Source: an uncultured Saprospiraceae bacterium (lineage in GTDB: Bacteria; Bacteroidota; Bacteroidia; Chitinophagales; Saprospiraceae). From it: 64,000 bases of DNA. Position 1 is the stretch's first letter. Every line of letters begins with the position of its first letter. Of this stretch, positions 57,147 through 64,000 are shown one piece after another. Both the position numbers and the translations under genes were made by a program. The stretch is from contig CALLWB010000030.1 of the NCBI GenBank assembly GCA_938016265.1, positions 1 through 64,000 of the forward strand, read 5' to 3'. The notes beneath the pieces were generated by a model. That model did no database searches, was not told the origin of the DNA, and was given only the letters and a program-made list of their open reading frames with translations.

Positions 57147-58508
57147 ATGACAAATTCCCCGCCATTAAACAATTTAGTAAATAACTCCAATGCACTTCAA
57201 GCAGATTTGCAATGGTTTGCCCTTATTTTAGAAACAAGGTTTAATATTTATTTTAATAGGGAAACTCCCTACAAGTCTATCTATGAAATCTTGCCTCCGG
57301 ACGTTAGTGGCAGCAAGTCGATCTATGCTGATGTTTTGAAGCATTACCAGATGAATATTGACGAACGGTTGATATTGTTATTAGCGCTATGCCCGCATGT
57401 CTGTCCACAATTATTGGATGTCTTTTTTACAAAGAATGAATTGTATGGCAGAGGCTTTACGGAGTTTGGAGGCGTGCGCGGAGCCAATCACAGTGGGTTT
57501 TTGCCTACTGGAGAAACCGCCGCATTCATTATCGCAGGCAACGATTTGACCCGTAGATTTCAAGTAATGAGTTACTTCGATCCTGATCACTTTTTTTCCA
57601 GACAGCAAGTTGTGGTCATGGAGAAAGACCGTAGCTCAGAACCCTTATATAGCGGTATGCTGACCGTAGGACGCGAATACTTAAGTTACTTTACTTCAGG
57701 CGAAGCCTACAAACCAACATTCAGTAGTGAATTCCCTGCAGCACGCATTAGCACAAGCCTAGACTGGGAAGATCTGGTACTTGAAAACCATACCTTGGTG
57801 GAGATTGATGAAATTCACGCCTGGCTGAAACACAATAAGACTATTCTCTACGATTGGGGACTGGCAAGAAAACTGAAGCCTGGTTTCAGAACCTTGTTTT
57901 ATGGTCCTCCAGGTACCGGAAAATCGCTGACTGCGTCCTTGCTAGGAAAATCGACAGGGATGGATGTTTACCGAGTGGATTTATCGAAAGTGGTCTCTAA
58001 ATATATCGGGGAAACGGAGAAAAACATGGCCGGAATCTTTGATCAGGCAGAACATAAAAACTGGATATTGTTTTTTGATGAGGCAGATGCACTATTCGGA
58101 AAACGATCGAATACCAGTGATGCCAAAGATCGATATGCCAATCAGGAGGTGGCTTATTTGCTTCAACGGGTAGAGGACTTTCCAGGGGTAGTTATCTTGG
58201 CATCCAACTTACGGTCGAACATAGATGATGCCTTCGCGCGTCGTTTCCAATCGATGATCTACTTCCCAATGCCAAAACCTGAACAACGACTAAAACTCTG
58301 GAAACGCGTCTTTGCAGGATTTGAATTCGGTCCGGAAATCAATCTCAGAAAAATAGCAAAAGACCATGAGCTTGCAGGTGGTGCGGTGATAAACGTACTA
58401 CGTTACTGTACCATTATGTCCGTTATGAGAGACGAAAAAATGATTCGACAAGAAGATATCCTCGAAGGCATCCGAAAAGAATTCAAAAAAGAAGGAAAAA
58501 CCATTTAG
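57147..58508 (+). CDS. AAA+ ATPase of the eCIS (Pvc15-like)
   Basis: This 453-residue protein has an N-terminal helical domain (LEWFALILETRF-like segment, FGGVRGANHSGFLPTGETAAF). The AAA+ module carries Walker A YGPPGTGKS near 252-260, Walker B ILFFDEADALFG near 306-317, sensor VILASNLRSNID, and arginine-finger region DDAFARRFQSM near 358-368. The lid follows (KIAKDHELAGGAVINVL). In PVC and AFP, the Pvc15 ATPase is needed for assembly or cargo loading and is not part of the finished particle. It is the last gene of the rightward cluster and lies 57 bp after the tape measure. The next gene is convergent, with 40 bp between the stops. Confidence 0.93.
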   Translation: MTNSPPLNNLVNNSNALQADLQWFALILETRFNIYFNRETPYKSIYEILPPDVSGSKSIYADVLKHYQMNIDERLILLLALCPHVCPQLLDVFFTKNELYGRGFTEFGGVRGANHSGFLPTGETAAFIIAGNDLTRRFQVMSYFDPDHFFSRQQVVVMEKDRSSEPLYSGMLTVGREYLSYFTSGEAYKPTFSSEFPAARISTSLDWEDLVLENHTLVEIDEIHAWLKHNKTILYDWGLARKLKPGFRTLFYGPPGTGKSLTASLLGKSTGMDVYRVDLSKVVSKYIGETEKNMAGIFDQAEHKNWILFFDEADALFGKRSNTSDAKDRYANQEVAYLLQRVEDFPGVVILASNLRSNIDDAFARRFQSMIYFPMPKPEQRLKLWKRVFAGFEFGPEINLRKIAKDHELAGGAVINVLRYCTIMSVMRDEKMIRQEDILEGIRKEFKKEGKTI

Positions 58509-58548
58509 ACAAGAAAATATCCTACGTAGAGCCGCATTCCCATATCCT

Positions 58549-58968
58549 CTACTCGTCAAACTGCTCCAGAACCGGATCATACACCAAAGTTTCAGGATTT
58601 ACTAACTGCTCGAACAGGTAGAAAAAATCCTGAAAATATTCCATATCGTTATCTTCATCTCCTTCTATGGTGACCACCAGGGCCACTAAAAAATCTGAAA
58701 ATTTTGAGGTAGCCTGAGATAGTTTATTCTTTGTAATCTTATTGGCTTTGTCAATCACCTCTTTATGTTTGGAAATTTCAAAATACAAATTCCAGGAACC
58801 AAAGAACTTCACAATAAAATGGCAAGAAGTATGATCATCTGATTTTTCCTTTATCATGGAGGTTCTGTCAGGATCTCGTCTGACATAGGTAATTAATAAT
58901 TGTTCAATCTCTTCAATGCCAGGTTGACTAACCTCGGTATAATAAATTGCCTTTTCGTACATATCCAC
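58549..58968 (-). CDS. Small acidic protein of unknown function beside the eCIS
   Basis: This 139-residue protein without a signal peptide starts ATG 58968 (MDMYEKAIYYTEVS). It is acidic, with an N-terminal segment QPGIEEIEQLLITYVRRDPDR, a strand-rich middle (CHFIVKFFGSWNLYFEIS) and a helical C-terminus (YFQDFFYLFEQLVNPE). No family was recognised. The acidic character and position next to the eCIS genes would fit a cargo chaperone or an immunity-type protein, but nothing in the sequence proves it. It is convergent with the ATPase gene. A plus-strand hairpin terminator lies 76 bp upstream of its start. Confidence 0.55.
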   Translation of the reverse strand: MDMYEKAIYYTEVSQPGIEEIEQLLITYVRRDPDRTSMIKEKSDDHTSCHFIVKFFGSWNLYFEISKHKEVIDKANKITKNKLSQATSKFSDFLVALVVTIEGDEDNDMEYFQDFFYLFEQLVNPETLVYDPVLEQFDE

Positions 58969-59043
58969 GTTACTCTATCGTCAAGGATTTTTTACTCCTG
59001 ACATTACAAAAAAAGTTGGTTTAACAACCAAGGTTTTAGAATT

Positions 59044-59081
59044 ATTGCACATTGTTGCAAGATGTGCGATTTGTTTTTTTT
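59044..59081 (+). terminator. Rightward intrinsic terminator
   Basis: ATTGCACAT (59044-59052) pairs with ATGTGCGAT (59062-59070), 9 bp including one G-T pair, with a 9-nt loop. It is followed by TTGTTTTTTTT. The reverse strand lacks a T-tract, so it works only rightward. The nearest rightward gene upstream is the ATPase ending at 58508, so it may end read-through from the eCIS operon across the leftward gene, or end an unannotated small RNA. Confidence 0.65.
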
Positions 59082-59220
59082 CTACGTATATAACGGAAAG
59101 TATTATTTTTTTTTGGAATATAATAATCAAAAGAAAACTTTAGAAGAATATTTAAAAAAAGAATATGATTGATTTGTAAACCTAATTAAGGATTTTGGGA
59201 ACGGTTTTGACCTGAATTCA

Positions 59221-59379
59221 ATGAAATGGAGCACTCTAAAGTGTTTTGATTCTTAGAAGTACCACTACAAAATAGAAGGTCGATCCAGTATTATAAAAGG
59301 AATCGACGCTCATCGGAGCTACCAAGAGATGGTAAGGACCATCACTCAGCAACTAAGCCAAAACATGCTTGGAGAATAG
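59221..59379 (+). pseudogene. Possible decayed coding fragment
   Basis: Reading from ATG 59221 gives 11 residues (MKWSTLKCFDS), a TAG at 59254-59256, and then 40 residues with normal protein composition (YKIEGRSSIIKGIDAHRSYQ, EMVRTITQQLSQNMLGE) to TAG 59377. The TAG is one base change from CAG (Gln). No family was recognised. It may be the end of a lost gene at the cluster border, or chance. Confidence 0.25.
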
Positions 59380-59394
59380 TATAGTATTAGGAAG

Positions 59395-60132
59395 CTATTG
59401 CTTGTCGGTGGGAGCATCGGAGCCCTTCCCGGTGTTTAGAAATTGATTGGCAAAATGCTCTAGTTTATTTTTAATTTCTTCCTTACGTTGTTCGTCCGTA
59501 TACTCATTGGTCCATTTGGTGGTCCAATCTTTAAACGCAGTTTCTGTTTTTTCATCATTGAGGAAACGCTCAATTTTTTCGGAAAATTTATCCAGTCCTT
59601 TTTGTACTTTCTCCTCAAAAGAATCAAAGGTTTTGTTCAAAATTTCCATCAATTCTTTTGCCGATTCTGATTCATCAAATTCAAGTTGGGCTTTTTGCAT
59701 AAAATCTTCAAATCCCTTTTGGATATTTTCCATTCCGGATTTAGCGGCCGCTTCATTTTTTAATATGGATTCTTTAGAGACGCCCAACACAGAGTAAACA
59801 AGACTTTCCATCGACTTCCTCTGCTCCGTCCCATGTGCTTCCGATTGTTCCTCTGGGCCAAATTTCTTAGTAAAATTATACAATCTGGAAATCCCTTCTC
59901 GGGAGGCTCGAATATGCGCTTCAGTTGACTCCTGGAGATATTCCATCACCTCTTCCCTGGATTTTTCATACTGCTCCACATCCTTTTTTCTAACAAGAAT
60001 AGGGTGGTCCTTCAAATCAACAATTGAATAACGCCCCTTCGAAAGGTCAACATTGTCAGGAATTAAATAAAAATTCTCGGATGCAATATGGTGGAATACT
60101 CCAAAACTCGGTTCCATGGATCTATTTTTCAA
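59395..60132 (-). CDS. Helical protein of unknown function near the cargo gene
   Basis: This 245-residue cytoplasmic protein (no signal peptide) starts at ATG 60132 or at Met6 (60117). The first 55 residues form a small beta domain (FGVFHHIASENFYLIPDNVDLSKGRYSIVDL). The rest is highly charged and helical, with coiled-coil-like segments (EKSREEVMEYLQESTEAHIRASREG, FEDFMQKAQLEFDESES, KVQKGLDKFSEKIERFL). No family was recognised. It is in the same direction as the lipoprotein and DUF4157 genes, separated by 198 bp. It could be a chaperone, adaptor or second cargo for the injection system (inference from position). Confidence 0.55.
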   Translation of the reverse strand: MKNRSMEPSFGVFHHIASENFYLIPDNVDLSKGRYSIVDLKDHPILVRKKDVEQYEKSREEVMEYLQESTEAHIRASREGISRLYNFTKKFGPEEQSEAHGTEQRKSMESLVYSVLGVSKESILKNEAAAKSGMENIQKGFEDFMQKAQLEFDESESAKELMEILNKTFDSFEEKVQKGLDKFSEKIERFLNDEKTETAFKDWTTKWTNEYTDEQRKEEIKNKLEHFANQFLNTGKGSDAPTDKQ

Positions 60133-60330
60133 TTAAAAAAAAATAATTTTATTCAGGTGCCCGTTATCCTATACTTTGTGAGAAAAAACAGCGCATTCTC
60201 TGCAAATACCTGCCGTCACGGTCCCATCCCTTTTGGGATTGCCGAAAGTCGGACCACATTCAAAACTCTACGAGATCGTGTTGGAATTTTCTACTTTCTA
60301 CCTACTACCAACCAATCCAATATAAAGAAT

Positions 60331-61029
60331 TTAGTTTACGCTTTCAAATGGCTCGTCAGTGACCTCCTTGTTGGTGGTCAGATTTTTGATTTTCCCATTC
60401 GCCAGAATTTGGTAGGAGGTGGTGTTGGAATCGTATATCTCGTTTTTATCCTCCGAGTATTTCATATCAAGCGCATACTGGATTCCTGTTACCTTTATTG
60501 AATTATCAACGCGGAGGACACCGTTAAACGCCAGATCACTATGCTCATCACTACCAGCAAAATGTATTCTGGAGATCATTTTCCCTTTCGGGGAATAGGT
60601 GGCCAAATAAATTTCATGGTATCGATTTTTAGCAAGATGATACAGCAATATATAATAATCCGCCTTCTTAATCAACCGATGCGGGAAGATCGCGTCATAA
60701 ATAGCAGGCCCCTTTTGAGCAGTTGGCCCCTTCTCCGTCGGACAATTTAAAGAACTGCCAGGTACATCACAAACAAAGGCCAACGCCTCAATTTTAGAAA
60801 ATGGGGGACCTTTTAAATTAATTTCCTTCACATGCTTGTCTGTAATAGAAATGGGATATTTCCCAGCAGGAAAGTTTTCCAGAAAACTAGAAAATAGAGG
60901 GGAAGCAGAAGCTAGCGAAGGGCTGGTGTTTGGTTGGTCTTTCACGATGGATTTTTCTTGATGATTACAGCTTATCCACACACAAGTCGTTATCACAACA
61001 AGCGTAAGCAATGCATATTTTCTTATCAT
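60331..61029 (-). CDS. Lipoprotein directly downstream of the putative eCIS effector
   Basis: This 232-residue protein has a lipoprotein signal (MIRKYALLTLVVITTCVWISC, lipobox WISC), so it is tethered to a membrane facing the periplasm or outside. The body is beta-rich (ADYYILLYHLAKNRYHEIYLATYSPKGKMISRIHF), with two Cys residues near residues 87-98 (FVCDVPGSSLNCPTEKG) that could form a disulfide. No family was recognised. It begins 18 bp after the stop of the large DUF4157 protein, so the two are very probably co-transcribed. A periplasmic lipoprotein beside a predicted cell-wall hydrolase is the usual layout for an immunity protein, but other roles are possible. Confidence 0.65.
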   Translation of the reverse strand: MIRKYALLTLVVITTCVWISCNHQEKSIVKDQPNTSPSLASASPLFSSFLENFPAGKYPISITDKHVKEINLKGPPFSKIEALAFVCDVPGSSLNCPTEKGPTAQKGPAIYDAIFPHRLIKKADYYILLYHLAKNRYHEIYLATYSPKGKMISRIHFAGSDEHSDLAFNGVLRVDNSIKVTGIQYALDMKYSEDKNEIYDSNTTSYQILANGKIKNLTTNKEVTDEPFESVN

Positions 61030-61047
61030 ACGTTTAGGTAGCAGGTT

Positions 61048-64000
61048 TTATTTTCGAATTTTAATTTTTGCGCCTGCTTCAAAACCGGATACCGACCCCC
61101 AAACTTTCAATAAACTAGGGTTGAGCGATTTCAAAGATTCTATAGAAACACCATGTTTTTCAGCTAGTTTGTTAAGGCCTTCTCCGTTTTGTACCGTATA
61201 CTCAAAGAAATCCTGCGACTCAGAAGTAGAGGCACCACTAGCTGAAGTACTATTGCCAGGAGTATATTCGCCTACCGTAATGTTGGCTCCCGCCTCAAAT
61301 CCCTTTACAGATCCCCACGTCTTGAGCAAACCAGGATTGAGCGCTTTCAAGGACTCAACAGATACGCCATGCTTCTGTGCAAGGACATCCAACCCTTCTC
61401 CACTTCTCACTTGATATTGGAATGGAGTGCTTGGGCTGCTTGTTGGCGAACTGGTCGTTGGACTAGCAGATTCACCACCAATCATATGCTCTACTTGGTC
61501 ATAATCTTTGGATACCGTTTGGTCCATTCCAATTTCGTCTGGTCCTAGCAAATGACTATTTTCTTTGCCTTCATAAATCCAGGCAGCACCATTTTCATGA
61601 TTGGAATCATTCCACCAGGATTTTGCCGCTTTGTATTTAAAGTTGCTACCACCTGCCTGAGATTGCAATGGATTGGTGACTTGGCCATCTTCTCTATTTG
61701 CCTGATGCTGGTCGCGTTCTGCCAGTATCATGTTTACGTGGCCACTTCTACTTTTTACTTTATTGGCAGCTAGAAGGATAACTATATTGCCGTCATTTGC
61801 CGAATTTTGGGCGTCTTCCATACTCGCAGCTTTTGTCCAGCCGTAGTATTGAGAACCAACCCTCTGCATCCATTGAGTCATTGCATTCGCATTCATCTCA
61901 AAGGTATTGTCACCGTAGGCAGGTTTTGTATTATACTGTTCCCCATTTTCATAGGCTTTGATTGCTTCATTTTCGTACTTCTGCTTCCACCACATTCTAG
62001 GAAGGTAACCACCAAGAGCAGTTACAACGTCATAAGCATAGATATTACAATAAGTAGCACCACTGGTTTTTCCATACATTTCGTGGTTTTTACTACTAGT
62101 GAAAGATCGATTCAGCGCGTTTTTACCTGATACGCCACCATTACTTGTGGTTTGATCTACATTCAATGCTTCAACAACGGCATACTGATTAGCGCGGAAC
62201 AATTTTCTTCTTAGATCTGCAGCCATTTCGGCATCCCCTTCCTTCTCTGCATCTTCAATTTGTTTAAGGACTTCCTCATGGGTGATGTCCATCCCAAACT
62301 CCGTTTTAAGTTCGGTTTTGACTTTTTCATCAAACTCTTCTGCGTATTTAGTTTTGCTACCATCTAGGTTTTTCCATCTACTAGCAGTAAAATTATTATC
62401 TCTCGAAGAGGTCAAATGAACAGAGTCAAGTTTGTTTTCTTTTCGTTCTTGTTCCCAAGATTCTTCTTCTTTTGCTGGTTCTTCTTCTTTTGCAGGTTCG
62501 TCTGCTATTTGTTCTTCTACTTCATTTGCACTGGCCGGTGCAACATTTAAGAACGAAAGGGCTTTGTCCAACTCATTGCCATACATCCAGGTATTGCTGA
62601 ATTCTGATTTGATATCAGCGACGACATCTCTACCATAAGTTTCGCGGTATTTTTGGATAAACTCGTCTATTTTTGCACTGTCATTTTTTAACAAAGCGAG
62701 GGCATCATAGATGACCATTTCACTAGTTCCAATTCCCTCCATTCCATTATACACCGCTTCCACAATTTGATCGATTTGCGAAGGACCAGCAGGTGCTTCT
62801 TTCTCCCCGCTCAAGTCGACCGCCTGATAGCCTTCATCGTTTGAATTGATGTAATTACTCACCACACCTATCTGGTTTCTGATGCTGTTTTCGTAGGTTT
62901 CCTCACTAGCATATCGATTGCCTATTTCGTTGGTGAAATTGCCGTCTTGAACCAACTCCGTCGGCGTTTTGGTAGACAAATAGTCTTCCGCCATCAAATC
63001 GAAATACAAAGTAATCCCTTGTTGAGGGTTTTGGATTTTTGATACCCAAGGGGCAGGAGCATTGTCATATTCTCCTACATTATAAGCATTGTCTTCTGCG
63101 CTGCGACCTGCCATCCCTAGATGACTTTCAAATTGTCCCTGGGTCAAGGCAAATTCTAATGGAACCACTTTATTAATATCCTTGTCATACTTCAAATACG
63201 TCTGCATGGCCGCATGACCAAACATGGCACCGGTAAGTGGAGTATTGGTCCATTTTCTATTCGGACGGCGCAGATAGATTTCTGCCCGACGTGTATAATC
63301 CTTGAAGTATTGTCGTTCGTTGTCTGTTAGAGAAGCCGTGTCTGCTTCGTGGGTATAATTGTCGAAGAAGTCTTTTTGATTCCAGCGTTTGTTTGGATCG
63401 GCTGTTTTCATCTGAGAGGTAGACCCCTCGTCTTCCTCCAGTTTTTTGTCTGGTGTTGTTTTTCCGCTGCTGGCCTTTTTGCCTTCAGCGGCTAGTTTTC
63501 CTTTGTCGTCTGCTTCTTTTTCAAGGGCTGGATCGTCATTTACGGAAAGTCCGTTTGTTTTTTTGGTGGCCTCTACCTCGCCTTCTCTTTGTTGTACAAC
63601 GTGTGCTAACTCGTGGCCTAGCAATTCTTGCCCTTGTTTACTTTCAGGATTGTATTTTCCAGGAGCAAAATGAATCGAATTGCCTTGTGTATATGCAAGT
63701 GCGCCGGCTTCAGCTGCCTTAGAGGATTCCTTCACGATATTCACAGAAGAAAAATCTGCTTCAAATGAGCTTTCCATTTTGGCTTTTACTTCTTCCTCCA
63801 TTTCTGCTCCTTCTGCGTCCTTGCCTTCTTCTTTTTTAGCAGTGGCGCCTTTTTTCATTTGTACTTCTTCCTCCTCGTCTTTCCCTGGCATGGTAGAAGA
63901 TTTCATCTGGGTTTTTTCCTCTTCTTCTTCGTCTTTCCCTGGCATAGTGGAAGATTTCATCTGTACGTCTTCCTCTTCCTCGTCTTTCCCTGGCATGGTA
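61048..64000 (-). CDS. Putative eCIS cargo: DUF4157 protein with peptidoglycan-hydrolase, annexin-like and LysM domains (5' end outside window)
   Basis: The frame is open to the window edge; numbering is from the Met at 63996. Residues 1-52 are acidic repeats (MPGKDEEEE...QMKSST). Residues 75-170 are the eCIS core domain DUF4157, with HELAHVVQQ (128-136, HExxH). Residues about 265-385 resemble a glucosaminidase/lysozyme-like fold (VPLEFALTQGQFESHLG, candidate Glu290). Residues 407-484 resemble one annexin repeat (GMEGIGTSE ... YGRDVVADIKSEFS). Residues about 645-760 resemble a CHAP/NlpC-P60 amidase (ATYCNIYAYDV, Cys650; SGHVNMILAE, His753). Two LysM-like modules follow (859-908, 931-979), each with SGEGLDVLAQKHGVS-type sequence. 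DUF4157 marks proteins associated with eCIS loci, often cargo. The enzyme and binding modules predict cleavage of peptidoglycan. The lipoprotein 18 bp downstream may be immunity. Confidence 0.8.
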   Translation of the reverse strand, partial: TMPGKDEEEEDVQMKSSTMPGKDEEEEEKTQMKSSTMPGKDEEEEVQMKKGATAKKEEGKDAEGAEMEEEVKAKMESSFEADFSSVNIVKESSKAAEAGALAYTQGNSIHFAPGKYNPESKQGQELLGHELAHVVQQREGEVEATKKTNGLSVNDDPALEKEADDKGKLAAEGKKASSGKTTPDKKLEEDEGSTSQMKTADPNKRWNQKDFFDNYTHEADTASLTDNERQYFKDYTRRAEIYLRRPNRKWTNTPLTGAMFGHAAMQTYLKYDKDINKVVPLEFALTQGQFESHLGMAGRSAEDNAYNVGEYDNAPAPWVSKIQNPQQGITLYFDLMAEDYLSTKTPTELVQDGNFTNEIGNRYASEETYENSIRNQIGVVSNYINSNDEGYQAVDLSGEKEAPAGPSQIDQIVEAVYNGMEGIGTSEMVIYDALALLKNDSAKIDEFIQKYRETYGRDVVADIKSEFSNTWMYGNELDKALSFLNVAPASANEVEEQIADEPAKEEEPAKEEESWEQERKENKLDSVHLTSSRDNNFTASRWKNLDGSKTKYAEEFDEKVKTELKTEFGMDITHEEVLKQIEDAEKEGDAEMAADLRRKLFRANQYAVVEALNVDQTTSNGGVSGKNALNRSFTSSKNHEMYGKTSGATYCNIYAYDVVTALGGYLPRMWWKQKYENEAIKAYENGEQYNTKPAYGDNTFEMNANAMTQWMQRVGSQYYGWTKAASMEDAQNSANDGNIVILLAANKVKSRSGHVNMILAERDQHQANREDGQVTNPLQSQAGGSNFKYKAAKSWWNDSNHENGAAWIYEGKENSHLLGPDEIGMDQTVSKDYDQVEHMIGGESASPTTSSPTSSPSTPFQYQVRSGEGLDVLAQKHGVSVESLKALNPGLLKTWGSVKGFEAGANITVGEYTPGNSTSASGASTSESQDFFEYTVQNGEGLNKLAEKHGVSIESLKSLNPSLLKVWGSVSGFEAGAKIKIRK
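63844..64000 (-). repeat. Tandem acidic repeats at the N-terminal side of the DUF4157 protein
   Basis: Three visible units of 17-18 codons follow the plan MPGKDEEEE(x)QMKSST. The DNA of neighbouring units is nearly identical, implying recent duplication. The array continues beyond base 64000, so the copy number is unknown. Confidence 0.85.

Larger units (their letters stand above)
58969..59394. other. AT-rich gap with terminator and decayed reading frame
   Basis: There is no intact gene in 426 bp. The region contains a rightward intrinsic terminator (59044-59081), long T and A runs (59074-59160), and a short rightward reading frame interrupted by a stop (59221-59379). It must also hold the promoter of the leftward gene starting at 58968. 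Confidence 0.5.

Noticed and set aside
37614-58508. Prophage or type VI secretion system interpretation
   Set aside because: There are no capsid, terminase, portal, lysis or integrase genes and no TssJLM membrane complex or ClpV; DUF4255, DUF5908, the Pvc14-type tape measure and the Pvc15-type ATPase point to eCIS.
60088-60501. 137-residue rightward open frame between two leftward genes
   Set aside because: Half of it overlaps the lipoprotein gene antisense and the rest has no motif or plausible start context.
61048-64000. HELAH motif read as proof of an active metalloprotease toxin
   Set aside because: The motif lies in DUF4157, where it is a conserved family feature; proteolytic activity is not shown, and the better-supported activity is in the later domains.

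Overview
The window looks like a chromosomal segment of a Bacteroidota bacterium, probably of the Saprospiria type (Lewinella/Haliscomenobacter-like); this placement is inferred from protein families, not from an rRNA. The base composition is AT-rich. Several secreted proteins end in type IX secretion system (T9SS) sorting domains of type A or type B. There is a PorP/SprF partner protein, a giant SprB-repeat adhesin, and a CotH/lamin-tail protein.

Layout. (1) 1-10,160: secreted and surface proteins. These are the end of a thrombospondin-3/dockerin-like protein, a CotH-kinase/lamin-tail T9SS protein, a GH13 lipoprotein, an esterase-alpha-amylase fusion, and the orphan T9SS tail of a lost gene. 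(2) 10,245-13,416: a two-gene alpha-glucan phosphorolysis operon, beta-phosphoglucomutase followed by a GH65 phosphorylase. Its upstream region shares a 13-nt motif with the palindrome upstream of the amylase fusion, suggesting one maltose/starch regulon. (3) 13,530-14,980: housekeeping genes trhO and yidD. (4) 15,357-30,639: a 4742-residue SprB-repeat T9SS protein followed by its likely PorP/SprF partner. (5) 30,787-37,522: four proteins of uncertain role on the same strand as the injection system. They include a caspase-fold protein whose catalytic Cys is Ser, and a membrane lipoprotein with a GH18-like motif whose catalytic Glu is Gln. (6) 37,614-58,508: a nearly complete extracellular contractile injection system (eCIS, PVC/AFP/AlgoCIS-like). 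(7) 58,549-64,000, opposite strand: accessory proteins, a lipoprotein, and a large DUF4157 (eCIS core domain) protein with putative peptidoglycan-hydrolase, annexin-like and LysM domains. This is the best candidate for the cargo.

How it works together. The eCIS genes run in the order tail terminator (Pvc16-like), unknown, sheath, tube, second tube, DUF5908, LysM adaptor, VgrG-like hub/spike, gp25, Pvc11-like baseplate, fibre-like protein, small protein, Pvc12-like baseplate, tape measure, AAA+ ATPase. A strong 16-bp hairpin directly after the main tube gene, and a different codon usage in the sheath and tube genes, fit a design in which the two high-copy parts are made in excess of the baseplate parts. 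No PAAR tip gene was seen. The likely cargo combines cell-wall-cutting and cell-wall-binding modules, suggesting a bacterial target or a role in crossing a wall. No tRNA, rRNA, CRISPR array or intact transposase was found.
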